Assembly: GCA_903868035.1 (NCBI GenBank)
Contig: CAIPTQ010000347.1
Span: 1 to 12,532 of the forward strand
Length of the DNA: 12,532 nucleotides
Source of the DNA: an uncultured Phycisphaerales bacterium
GTDB lineage: Bacteria; Planctomycetota; Phycisphaerae; WQYP01
Reading direction: 5' to 3'
Positions 1 through 7,416 of this stretch are shown piece by piece. The notes under the pieces are model-generated. The model did not search any database. It saw only the letters and a program-made list of their open reading frames with translations, and was not told the DNA's origin. The first letter of the stretch is position 1; each line of letters opens with the position of its first letter. The position numbers and the translations under genes were made by a program.

Positions 1-26
1 CTACCCCCCCCCCGGGAAAATTATCG

Positions 27-51
27 CCGTTTAGTTAAACAAACGGTTTTT
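27..51 (+). terminator. Possible intrinsic terminator of an upstream off-window gene
   Basis: A 6-bp stem, CCGTTT (27-32) paired with AAACGG (41-46), encloses an 8-base loop and is followed by five T on the plus strand (47-51). This is the layout of a rho-independent terminator for a plus-strand gene ending before the window. The stem is short and only half GC, so strength is doubtful. It lies in the convergent gap downstream of the minus-strand DUF167 gene and could serve that side weakly. Confidence 0.4.
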
Positions 52-81
52 AGCCGAAGATGCAAGGTTTTTTGCCATTTT

Positions 82-369
82 TTATCTCAAGTTAAGGCGT
101 TCCCGCGCCTCTTCCTCCGTCACGCCCACGATCCGCACCACCTTCCGCGCCCGCCCCTGCCCCGTCAAAATACCCACCTGCGAAACCGCAATCCCCAATG
201 TTTTCGCAAGAATTTCCACCACCGCCTCATTCGCCTTCCCCCCCTCCGGCGGCTGCGCCACCTTGATCTTGAGCGCATCCCCAAGCGCCCCAACAACTTG
301 CGTGCGCGACGAGTTCGGCACCACCTTTACCTCCATCACCAACGCCCCATCTTTGAATATGATCTTCAT
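82..369 (-). CDS. YggU/DUF167 family protein (95 aa)
   Basis: This is a small soluble protein of the DUF167/YggU family, a widespread alpha/beta fold whose biochemical role is not established. Visible family features are an early beta strand with the V-x-P-N-S motif (EVKVVPNSSRT), the central PPEGGKANEAVVEILAKTLG stretch with the hallmark G-K-A-N, and the basic G-R-A-R-K-VVRI segment near the C terminus. The length of 95 aa is normal. The ATG at 369 is chosen because GGAGG lies 10 bases upstream on the minus strand. A longer reading frame starting at 438 would run into the tRNA gene and adds residues foreign to the family. The gene is divergent from the tRNA-Lys gene and has no visible operon partner inside the window. 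The family call is firm; the function is unknown. Confidence 0.92.
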   Translation of the reverse strand: MKIIFKDGALVMEVKVVPNSSRTQVVGALGDALKIKVAQPPEGGKANEAVVEILAKTLGIAVSQVGILTGQGRARKVVRIVGVTEEEARERLNLR

Positions 370-434
370 GACTAATTTGCCTCCACCTGCCTTGACCACA
401 ACACGCCCGCCAATATGATAAGTGGCCCAGCCAA

Positions 435-507
<73 letters not shown>

Positions 508-510
508 TTA

Positions 511-550
511 CCCAGCGCCGCGCCGCGCCGCGCCCTTCTCACGCGCTGGG
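511..550 (+). repeat. Four tandem GCGCC pentamers inside a long GC hairpin
   Basis: Positions 515-534 are four exact copies of the pentamer GCGCC. The block is flanked by complementary arms CCCAGCGC (511-518) and GCGCTGGG (543-550), which can form an 8-bp stem. It starts 3 bases after the tRNA and is followed by AAATTT rather than a clean T-run. It may help end the tRNA transcript or separate it from the kinase gene, but this is inference from position and pairing alone. Confidence 0.45.
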
Positions 551-595
551 AAATTTCGGTAATATTTCGTATAAAGACGCCGTCTCGGGTGGTGG

Positions 596-3500
596 TTGTT
601 TGCAGAGCGAGGATCGGTGCGCGGCAAATCGAACAAGCTCCTGGTCATTTTCGGGGTCGTGACGGCGATCACGCTCGCCAGCGTTGCCGTGGCGTATTGG
701 ATGGGATTGCGGGTCTATTGGGCCAATGAAGCGTGTTACCGCAGCCGGCAAGTCGTGGAGGTGCTGGAGGAGATACTCTCGATCGCCAAGGATGTTGAGA
801 CGAACCAGCGGGATTATCTGCTGACGGGGGAGGAGAAATATGCGGCGCCGTACGAGGGGGCCGTGGCCCACATCGACAGCCATTTGAAACAACTGGAGGA
901 ATGGGCCCAAAGCGGGGAGTTGCCCGGCGACCAGGCGGCGGCGGTGTCCGGCCTGACGCATACGCGACTGGAGGAGATACGGCAGATCAGCGAGCTTCGC
1001 CGCCGGGACGGTTTGGCGGCGGCCCTGGCGCTGGCGCGGCAGGACCAACCCGTCATGGATAAACTGCGGGCGCTGATCACCGATTTGGAAGCCCGGACGG
1101 AACAGGAATTCGACCGGCGGTGGCGCCTGCGGGACCAGGCCAACCTGGCGCGGACCCTCGTGACGGCCGCCATGGGCGTGGTGACGCTGGCGTTTTTGGT
1201 GTGGGCGTACCGCGAGGTCCGGCGCGGGATCGCCGCCACCGAGGAGCAGCGGCAGTTGCTGGCGGTGACGCTGGCGAGCATCGGCGATGCCGTGATCGTC
1301 ACCGATGTCCAGGGGCGTGTGACGTTCCTGAACCAGGAAGCCGAGCAGTTGACGGGGTGGACCGGCGACCAGGCCCAAGGCCAGGCGCTGCCGTCGGTGT
1401 TCCAGATCGTCAATGAAAACACGCGGCAGCCGGTGGAAAGCCCGGTCGCGAAGGTGCTGCGCGAGGGGACGGTGGTGGGGCTGGCGAATCACACGATTCT
1501 GCTCACCAAAGACGGACGGGAGATTCCCATCGACGACAGCGGGGCACCCATCCGCCAGGAGGACGGCGCGATCCAGGGTGTGGTGCTGGTGTTCCGGGAT
1601 TTCACCCAGCGCAAGGCGGCGGAGGAGCTGCTGCGGGAGAGCGAGGCGCAATTGCGTCTGGCGCTGGACGCGGGGCGCATGGCGTTGTGGGACTGGGACA
1701 TCCCCACGGGCAACGTGAAATGGAACGACGAACACTACCGCATGCTGGGGTATGAGCCGGGCGCCTTTGCGCCCAGCTATCAGCATTGGATAACGCGCGT
1801 CCACCCCGACGACCGGGCCGCGGCCGAGGCGGGGATTCGCAAGTCCATGGTGGAGGGGGGCGAATACAGCAATGAGTTTCGGACGCTGTGGCCCGATGGC
1901 ACGGAGCGATGGCTGGAGGCGCGCGGGCGTTTCGACTACGACGGGGCGGGCAAGGCGGTGCGCAATTACGGCGTGATGCTGGATATCACGCGGCGCAAGC
2001 GGATGGAGGAGGAACTGCGCGCCGTTTCTCAGCGCCTGGCCTACCACGTGGACAACTCGCCACTGGCGGTGATCGAGTGGGGGGCGGACATGAAGCTGAC
2101 CCGCTGGTCGGGCGAGGCCGAGCGCCTTTTCGGGTGGAAGGCGGAGGAGGTGCTGGGCAAGCGCATGGAGGATTTCCGCTGGATTTACCAGGAGGACATG
2201 CCGCAGGTGAAGGAGGTGAGCGCGGAGTTGACGACCGGGCGCGATCCGCAACGCTTCTCATCCAACCGGAACTATCGCAAGGACGGCTCGATTGTCCACT
2301 GCGAGTGGTATAACTCGGCGCTGGTGGACGCCGCGGGCAAGCTGGTGTCGATCCTGTCGCTGGTTCTGGACGTGACCGACCGCAAGTGTGCCGAGGAGGC
2401 GTTGCGGGAGAGCGAGGCGCGGTTCAAGGCGATTGCGTCGCATACGCCCGACCACATATTGGTGCAGGACAGGGAATTGCGCTACCTGTTTGTGGTCAAT
2501 CCGCAGTTGGGGCTTACCGAGGGCGACATGCTCGGCAAGACCGATTATGACTTCCTTTCCCGGGAGGACGCGGAGCACCTCACCCGGCTCAAACGGCAAG
2601 TGTTGGAGACCGGCCAGCCGGTGCAGGTGGAGGCGCCGTTGCTGTCGCCCGGCGGGGAGCGGCAAATTTTCAGCGGTTCCTATGTGCCGCGGTATAACGC
2701 CGCCGGCCAGATCGACGGCCTGATCGGTTATTTCCAGAACATCACGGAGCGCAAGCGGGCCGAGGAGGAGCTTCAGAAGCTCGCCTCCGTGGTCCGCCAC
2801 TCGCGGGAATTCATCAGCATCGCCACACTGGACGGAAAGATGGCCTTCCTCAACCAGGCGGGCGCCGAGATGGTGGGCCTGACCACCGGCGAGGTGGAGC
2901 AGATTCACATCCTCCAGGTCGTGTCGGATGCGCACCAGGACAAGGTGAAGAATGAGGTACTGCCGACGCTCATGAGCCAGGGCTTCTGGGCGGGGGAATT
3001 GCAGTACCGCAACCTCAAGAGCGGGCGGATGATCGAGGTGTACGCCACCACGTTTGTGATCCAAGACCCGGAGACGGGGACGCCGCTGTACCTGGCCAAC
3101 ACCTCCCTGGACATCACCAATCGCAAGCGCACGGAGGATGTCCTCAAGTTTCTGGTCGAGTGCGGCACCACGCCTTCCGGCGAGGATTTCTTCCGCGCGC
3201 TGGCGCGCTACCTGGGCCATAATCTGGGCATGGACTTCGTGTGCATCGACCGGCTGGAAGAGGGTTTGCTGGCGGCGACGACGCTGGCCGTGTATTTCGA
3301 CGGCAAGTTTGACGACAACGTGTCGTATGCCCTCAAGGACACGCCCTGCGGGGATGTCGTCGGCAAGTCGATCTGCAGCTTCGCCAAAGGGGTGCGCCAT
3401 TTGTTCCCCAAGGACCAGGTCTTGCAGGACATGAAGGCCGAGAGCTATCTGGGGACGACGCTGTGGAGTTCGCAGGGGCGGCCCATCGGGCTGATCGCGG

Positions 3501-4351
3501 TGATCGGGCGCCAGCCGCTGGCGGACACCGCGCTGGCGGCGTCGATCCTGCAACTGGTGGCGGTGCGGGCGGCAGGGGAACTGGAGCGCCGGCGGGCCGA
3601 AGAGGCGCTGCGGCAGGCCAATGTGCAACTGGAGCAGCGCGTGGCCGAGCGGACGCAACAGTTGGCGGCCATCAATGCCGACCTGCGGGAGCAGATGGAC
3701 GCCTACCATCGTCTTGAGGGCGAAGTCGCCCGGCTGGTGGAGGACGAGCGGCTGCATCTGGGGATGGAACTGCACGACAACCTGTGCCAGCAGATTGCGG
3801 CGACGGGGATGCTCGCCGCGACGCTGGTCAAGCGGCTGCGGGAGCAGGACTCGGGCCTGGCCCAGACCGCCGACCGCATTGCCGCCACGCTGAGCCAGGC
3901 CGGGGCCGACGCCCACGCGCTGGCGCGCGGGCTGCTGCCGGTGCAAGTGGAGGCCGACGGGCTGATGGTGGCGCTGGCGGGGCTGGCGCAGCGCACGCAG
4001 GAGCTGCAGGGCGCGGCCTGCGTGTTTGAGTGCGCCGCCCCGGTGCCGGTGGCCAGCAACGCCACGGCGACGCACCTGTTCCGCATCGCCCAGGAGGCGA
4101 TACACAACGCCATCCAGCATGGGAAGGCCCGGCATATCGTGATGACGCTGACCAACCAGGACGGCGTGACGCTGACGATTTACGACGATGGGGTGGGGAT
4201 ACGGCCCGCAAGCCGGCGCGCCGCCGGCAGCGGGCTGCGCATCATGGCGTACCGGGCCCGGGTCATCGGGGCGGCGCTGAGCGTGGCGCCGGCGCCGACG
4301 GGGGGCACGCTGGTCCGCTGCGCTTTCACACAAGGAGCCATCCCCTCATGA
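596..4351 (+). CDS. Multi-PAS membrane sensor histidine kinase, NarL-partner (HPK7) type
   Basis: This 1251-aa sensor kinase of a two-component system sits in the inner membrane. Two membrane helices (about 14-36 and 186-206) bracket a roughly 150-residue extracytoplasmic CHASE3-like domain. Cytoplasmic PAS domains follow at about 216-340, 345-468, 476-598, 603-720 and 725-845, most ending in the typical D-x-T-x-R-K segment. A GAF domain (850-1000, with LKDTPCGDVV and SYLGTTL) and a coiled coil (about 995-1045) precede the HisKA_3 box with phospho-acceptor H1060 (MELHDNLCQQ). The HATPase domain has N-box N1171, G1 box DDGVGI and G2 box GSGL. No receiver domain is attached. The start is TTG 596 or GTG 617; neither has a strong ribosome site and a stop at 572 excludes anything longer. 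A TATAAA at 570-575 has no convincing -35. The last codons overlap the next gene as ATGA, so the regulator at 4348 is the obvious partner. The sensed signal cannot be read from sequence. Confidence 0.95.
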   Translation: MFAERGSVRGKSNKLLVIFGVVTAITLASVAVAYWMGLRVYWANEACYRSRQVVEVLEEILSIAKDVETNQRDYLLTGEEKYAAPYEGAVAHIDSHLKQLEEWAQSGELPGDQAAAVSGLTHTRLEEIRQISELRRRDGLAAALALARQDQPVMDKLRALITDLEARTEQEFDRRWRLRDQANLARTLVTAAMGVVTLAFLVWAYREVRRGIAATEEQRQLLAVTLASIGDAVIVTDVQGRVTFLNQEAEQLTGWTGDQAQGQALPSVFQIVNENTRQPVESPVAKVLREGTVVGLANHTILLTKDGREIPIDDSGAPIRQEDGAIQGVVLVFRDFTQRKAAEELLRESEAQLRLALDAGRMALWDWDIPTGNVKWNDEHYRMLGYEPGAFAPSYQHWITRVHPDDRAAAEAGIRKSMVEGGEYSNEFRTLWPDGTERWLEARGRFDYDGAGKAVRNYGVMLDITRRKRMEEELRAVSQRLAYHVDNSPLAVIEWGADMKLTRWSGEAERLFGWKAEEVLGKRMEDFRWIYQEDMPQVKEVSAELTTGRDPQRFSSNRNYRKDGSIVHCEWYNSALVDAAGKLVSILSLVLDVTDRKCAEEALRESEARFKAIASHTPDHILVQDRELRYLFVVNPQLGLTEGDMLGKTDYDFLSREDAEHLTRLKRQVLETGQPVQVEAPLLSPGGERQIFSGSYVPRYNAAGQIDGLIGYFQNITERKRAEEELQKLASVVRHSREFISIATLDGKMAFLNQAGAEMVGLTTGEVEQIHILQVVSDAHQDKVKNEVLPTLMSQGFWAGELQYRNLKSGRMIEVYATTFVIQDPETGTPLYLANTSLDITNRKRTEDVLKFLVECGTTPSGEDFFRALARYLGHNLGMDFVCIDRLEEGLLAATTLAVYFDGKFDDNVSYALKDTPCGDVVGKSICSFAKGVRHLFPKDQVLQDMKAESYLGTTLWSSQGRPIGLIAVIGRQPLADTALAASILQLVAVRAAGELERRRAEEALRQANVQLEQRVAERTQQLAAINADLREQMDAYHRLEGEVARLVEDERLHLGMELHDNLCQQIAATGMLAATLVKRLREQDSGLAQTADRIAATLSQAGADAHALARGLLPVQVEADGLMVALAGLAQRTQELQGAACVFECAAPVPVASNATATHLFRIAQEAIHNAIQHGKARHIVMTLTNQDGVTLTIYDDGVGIRPASRRAAGSGLRIMAYRARVIGAALSVAPAPTGGTLVRCAFTQGAIPS

Positions 4352-5049
4352 GCGACCAGAAGCACAAGCACGAAGCCGCCGCCACGACCGCGGCGCGCCG
4401 CACCCGGATTCTGCTGGTGGAGGATCACCCTTTGATGCGCCAGGCGGTCAAGGAGATCATCGAGCAGGAAGCGGATCTGGGGGTCTGCGGGGAAGCGGCG
4501 GACGAGACCACGGCGATGGAGTTGTTGAAACGCATGCAGCCGCACCTGGTGATGCTGGATTTGTCGCTGGGGGAGTCCAGCGGGATGGACCTGATCAAGT
4601 GGATGGTGAAGGCGGATCCGGGGGTGCGGGTGCTGGTGCTGTCGATGCACGACGAGGCGCTGTATGCCGAGCGGGCGATCCGGGCGGGGGCCCGGGGCTA
4701 TCTGAACAAGCGCGCCGCCCCGGACACGATCGTGGCGGCGATCCGGAGCGTGTTGGCGGGCAACGTGTACCTGAACCCGGCGATCGTGGGGCGCATTCTG
4801 CAGCGGCTGGCCGGGGGCGGGGAGAAGGCCCCGGCGGGGACGCCGGACGTGGCGCAGCTATCAGATCGAGAGATGGAGACATTTGAGCTCATAGGCGCCG
4901 GGCTGGGCAGCCGCGAGATCGCCGAGCGGCTGAGCGTGAGCATCAAGACGGTGGAGGCGTACCGCCAGCGGATCAAGGAGAAACTGGGCCTGAGCACGGG
5001 TCCGGAACTGGCGCGGCGGGCGGTGGAGTGGGTGCTGTCGAAGACCTGA
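4348..5049 (+). CDS. NarL/FixJ-family response regulator, partner of the upstream kinase
   Basis: This is a 233-aa cytoplasmic transcription regulator. The receiver domain (about 20-140) has the acidic pair E25-D26, phospho-acceptor D71 (VMLDLSLG), switch S99 and the conserved K121. After a Gly/Ala/Pro linker (about 156-170) comes a LuxR-type helix-turn-helix at 171-215 (LSDREMETF, then SREIAERLSVSIKTVEAYRQRIKEKLGL). Length and layout are standard. The ATG at 4348 overlaps the kinase stop codon and has AAGGAG 10 bases upstream, inside the kinase end; an upstream extension in this frame would lie wholly within the kinase. Translational coupling and the HisKA_3 kinase type, which usually pairs with NarL-like regulators, support a cognate pair. 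The receiver has a close paralogue at 6617. No clear terminator follows. Target promoters are unknown. Confidence 0.96.
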   Translation: MSDQKHKHEAAATTAARRTRILLVEDHPLMRQAVKEIIEQEADLGVCGEAADETTAMELLKRMQPHLVMLDLSLGESSGMDLIKWMVKADPGVRVLVLSMHDEALYAERAIRAGARGYLNKRAAPDTIVAAIRSVLAGNVYLNPAIVGRILQRLAGGGEKAPAGTPDVAQLSDREMETFELIGAGLGSREIAERLSVSIKTVEAYRQRIKEKLGLSTGPELARRAVEWVLSKT

Positions 5050-5298
5050 GGGCGCGGCGCGCCGCGGGCAAATTGAACCACGACGGCACGACGGGGACCG
5101 TGATGGCGCGCGGGAATTTGCACGCGGGGGGGGGAGGGTTTCCCCTACATCATATTTCGCCTTTCGCCACTTTCAGATATTGGCATTGCGGTTACGTTTA
5201 TGCCCGGATCGTGAGACATGCGTTGTGTCCCATCAAAAAGATCCGGCGTGGATGTCATGATGGTTTCCGGAAGACCCCCGCGGTCAAGAGAGGTTGGC

Positions 5299-5577
5299 AT
5301 GAACGTGAAACTGGAAGTATGGGTTTCTGAACGGTCCGGACTGGCTTATACCCGGGTGCCCGGCCACATCATGTGGGAACTCGTCGAGTATCTGGCGGCC
5401 CAACGGGTCGAAGTGCTGTACGGATACACCGCCGACGGCTTTAGCGTAACGTTCCCGCGGATGAACGAGCGTGCGGCGCAGCAGCTGCTCGACACGTGGG
5501 CCGATTCGCGGATGCCCGACCCCTGTCTGGAGGCGGAAGCCTGCCTTGACGCGGACCTGTGCTATATCCCCGGTTAA
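5299..5577 (+). CDS. Small protein of unknown function (92 aa)
   Basis: I do not recognise this family. The protein begins MNVKLEVWVSERSG and looks like a compact alpha/beta fold: alternating beta-type stretches (LEVWV, VEVLYGY, FSVTF) around a helix (WELVEYLAAQ). A C-terminal helix and an acidic tail with three cysteines (CLEAEACLDADLCYIPG) follow. There is no signal peptide or membrane segment. The ATG at 5299 is preferred because AAGAGAGG lies 5 bases upstream; an ATG at 5218 would add 27 low-complexity basic residues and has no ribosome site. The 249-base stretch before it holds a run of nine G (5126-5134) and two copies of CACGACGG (5079-5094) but no promoter I would defend. Its place between a two-component pair and a sigma factor hints at an accessory regulatory role, which is inference only. 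Confidence 0.72.
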   Translation: MNVKLEVWVSERSGLAYTRVPGHIMWELVEYLAAQRVEVLYGYTADGFSVTFPRMNERAAQQLLDTWADSRMPDPCLEAEACLDADLCYIPG

Positions 5578-5578
5578 A

Positions 5579-5634
5579 CAGTGGTCCGTGGTCAGTGGTT
5601 AGTGGTTAATGGTCAGTTGCTACTGATAAATGGA
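5579..5634 (+). repeat. Degenerate heptamer tandem repeat (YAGTGGT-like)
   Basis: A 7-base period is clear: cagtggt, ccgtggt, cagtggt, tagtggt, taatggt, then decaying units cagttgc, tactgat and aaatgga. It begins one base after the stop codon of the 92-aa gene and runs up to the ribosome site of the sigma-factor gene, so it fills the whole short intergenic gap. It leaves an open reading frame with a GTG at 5581, but that frame is repeat-encoded and should not be taken as the sigma-factor start. Role unknown; it resembles the short tandem heptamer spacers seen between genes in several bacterial groups. Confidence 0.75.
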
Positions 5635-5640
5635 GCCGTC

Positions 5641-6615
5641 ATGATCGCCTTTGCCACCGTCAATTTCGCCGAACCCGCGGGCTGCGACGCCCTGGCCAAA
5701 TTGTCGCCCGGAGACCGGACCCTGGTCGCCGAGGCGCTGAGCGTTCCCCTGACGCACATCGCGCATGAAATGTACGCCCGCGCATCGGCGGAACGGGAAC
5801 TGTTTGAGGAAGGCCCGGACCTCGCCCCCGCGATCACCGACTGGTATCAACCCATGCCCGGCGCCAAACGTCCGCCCCGCGCCGCGCGCCGGTTCCTGCT
5901 GAACCCCGAAGAGGAGCGGCATGTGTTCCTGCGCTACAACTACGCCCGCTGGCGGGCCGCCGCGGCCGTCGCGGATTTCCGCGCCCAGGCGTCCGCCGCT
6001 TGCGCCCGCGCCATCGCCCTGTGGTACGGCCGGGTCAAGGAAACGCGCGACCTGATCGCCCGGGCCAATCTGGCTCTGGTCCTGGCGATGGCCAAGCGCA
6101 TCGGCGGGCGGCTCGTCGAATTCGACGAGTTGATATGCGAGGGCAATGTCGCGCTGCTGCGCGCGATCGACGCCTTTGACGTGGGCCGGGGGTTCAAGTT
6201 TTCCAGCTATGCGTGCCGGGCGATCCTCAAGGCCTTTTTCCGCATGCTGGCGCAGGCCCGGCGGCACCGGGCCGCGTTTCCCTGCGCCTTGGACGCACTG
6301 CTGGAGTCCTCGGATTACACGCAACAGCGCCTGGCCGAGGACCAGCGGGACACGCTGGCCACGCTGCGGCGCATGCTGCTGGAGAACCGCGCCCGGCTCA
6401 CCGGCATGGAACGAACCGTCATTCTGAACCGCTTTGCCCTGCATGGCGCGCCCGCACCGGCCATGACGCTCGATGAAGTGGGCCAGGTCGTGGGCGTGAC
6501 CCGGGAACGCGTCCGCCAGATTCAGAACAAGGCCCTGGCCAAGCTCCGGGCCGCATTCGAACGCACCACGCGCCGCGGCCAGGCCGCGCTGCCACCGCCC
6601 GCAAGAAAGGACTAA
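5641..6615 (+). CDS. Sigma-70 family RNA polymerase sigma factor
   Basis: This is a 324-aa promoter-recognition subunit of RNA polymerase. Region 2 spans about 133-205: RANLALVLAMAKR, FDELICEGNVALLRAIDAFD, then GRGFKFSSYACRAILKAFFR. Region 4 spans about 252-305, with helix-turn-helix MTLDEVGQVVGVTRERVRQIQ. The segment between them is only about 45 residues, so a full region 3 seems absent. The N-terminal 130 residues include LNPEEERHVFLRYNYARW, in the place of region 1.2; from memory this resembles a class of planctomycete-type sigma factors. The ATG at 5641 has GGAG 5 bases upstream; the open frame extends 20 codons further but only through the heptamer repeat. The stop is separated by one base from the next regulator's ATG, so the two are co-transcribed. 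It is probably an alternative rather than housekeeping sigma factor, judged by divergence and context. Confidence 0.93.
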   Translation: MIAFATVNFAEPAGCDALAKLSPGDRTLVAEALSVPLTHIAHEMYARASAERELFEEGPDLAPAITDWYQPMPGAKRPPRAARRFLLNPEEERHVFLRYNYARWRAAAAVADFRAQASAACARAIALWYGRVKETRDLIARANLALVLAMAKRIGGRLVEFDELICEGNVALLRAIDAFDVGRGFKFSSYACRAILKAFFRMLAQARRHRAAFPCALDALLESSDYTQQRLAEDQRDTLATLRRMLLENRARLTGMERTVILNRFALHGAPAPAMTLDEVGQVVGVTRERVRQIQNKALAKLRAAFERTTRRGQAALPPPARKD

Positions 6616-6616
6616 C

Positions 6617-7120
6617 ATGACAGAACCCCAGGCCGGCATTGGCGAGGCGGCGGGGCTGGCGACCTTGGTCCCGGCCCGCATTCTGCTGGTGGACGACCAT
6701 CCGCTGATCCGCGAGGCGGTGCGCGAACGGCTGGAGGAAGAGCCGGATCTGTCCGTCTGCGGGGAGGCTGCCGACGAGGCGGCGGCCATGGCGCTGGTGC
6801 GCCGCCTGCATCCGCACGTGGTGCTGCTGGATTTGTCGCTGGGGGACGCCAGCGGGCTGGGGCTGATCCCGTTGATGCTCAATGCCGATCCGGCGCTGCG
6901 GGTGCTGGTGCTGTCGATGCATGACGAGATGCTGTACGCCCTGCGTTCCCTTCAGGCCGGGGCGCGGGGGTATGTCAACAAGCGGGAGACCCCCGACGTG
7001 CTGGTGGCGGCCATTCGCACGATCCTGGCCGGCGGAGTCCACATCAACCCCGCGCTGGCGGGGAGCATTCCCCAGCGGCAGGCGGGGGGCCGGGAGCCCG
7101 CGGTGCCGGGAACGCCCTGA
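6617..7120 (+). CDS. Receiver-only response regulator, truncated paralogue of the 4348 regulator
   Basis: This 167-aa protein consists of one CheY-like receiver. It has acidic D26-D27, phospho-acceptor D72 (LLDLSLGD), S100 and K122, so it should be phosphorylatable. It aligns with the regulator at 4348 over the receiver at about 65% identity (90 of 138 by hand). The similarity runs into the linker (GGREPAVPGTP against GGGEKAPAGTP), then a stop falls just before the helix-turn-helix would start. No HTH remnant is readable after 7120. The start ATG has AAGGA 5 bases upstream and follows the sigma-factor stop by one base. Without an output domain it could act as a phosphate sink, or bind a protein partner such as the sigma factor; both are inferences. 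A weak AT hairpin at 7186-7200 may end the operon. Confidence 0.93.
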   Translation: MTEPQAGIGEAAGLATLVPARILLVDDHPLIREAVRERLEEEPDLSVCGEAADEAAAMALVRRLHPHVVLLDLSLGDASGLGLIPLMLNADPALRVLVLSMHDEMLYALRSLQAGARGYVNKRETPDVLVAAIRTILAGGVHINPALAGSIPQRQAGGREPAVPGTP

Positions 7121-7253
7121 ATCATGTGCCCTGCCTTACGTAACAATGGTCAACGGCGAACGATTCATTCCCCATTTTTCACCTCAAAAACGCGGTTTTT
7201 TGCCCCCGCCGCGAGTATTCCATAGGCAATTCTTGAAAAATCCGAAAATCAAC

Positions 7254-7283
7254 GCGACACAACGCCTCCCTAACGGTTATACT
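7254..7283 (+). promoter_or_regulatory. Candidate sigma-70-type promoter of the RRM gene
   Basis: TATACT (7278-7283) matches the -10 consensus at five of six bases. GCGACA (7254-7259), four of six for a -35 box, lies 18 bases upstream. Transcription would start near 7290 and give a leader of about 150 bases. The -35 is poor, so the call rests mainly on the -10 and on the position ahead of a gene that has its own terminator. Confidence 0.4.
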
Positions 7284-7365
7284 GTCTCATTGGTTGGCTT
7301 GTTGAACTGAGTTCAAGTCTCGCGTTGGTTTCGCTTTCTTTCTCAATCGCTGCCCGCCTTTTCCG

Positions 7366-7416
7366 GGCCGGAACTTCGGCCTCTTTCTTATTGATCCGGA
7401 AAGTTAAAAACGGATC
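7366..7416 (+). promoter_or_regulatory. Two consecutive hairpins in the RRM gene leader
   Basis: GGCCG (7366-7370) pairs with CGGCC (7377-7381) over a 6-base loop and is followed by the pyrimidine-rich TCTTTCTT. GATCCG (7393-7398) then pairs with CGGATC (7411-7416) over an A-rich 12-base loop, ending 14 bases before the AAGGA ribosome site (7431-7435). Such structure could control decay or translation of an RNA-binding protein messenger, for example by autoregulation or temperature. The pairing is seen; the role is inferred. Confidence 0.4.

Noticed and set aside
566..595. Promoter for the kinase gene with TATAAA at 570-575
   Set aside because: The region 17 bases upstream (around 546-552) does not resemble a -35 box, and the -10 alone is not enough.
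539..2251. A 570-residue open frame on the minus strand opposite the kinase gene
   Set aside because: It is rich in Pro, Arg, His and Leu with no recognisable domain and lies fully antisense to clear CHASE3 and PAS coding sequence; it is a GC-driven shadow. The same holds for the 691-residue minus-strand frame at 2258-4333.
5052..5066. GC-rich palindrome after the first response regulator as a terminator
   Set aside because: The self-complementary GCGGCGCGCCGC has no T-run after it and arises easily in this base composition.
5581..5640. GTG at 5581 as start of the sigma factor
   Set aside because: The added 20 residues are encoded by the heptamer repeat, and GGAG sits 5 bases before the ATG at 5641.
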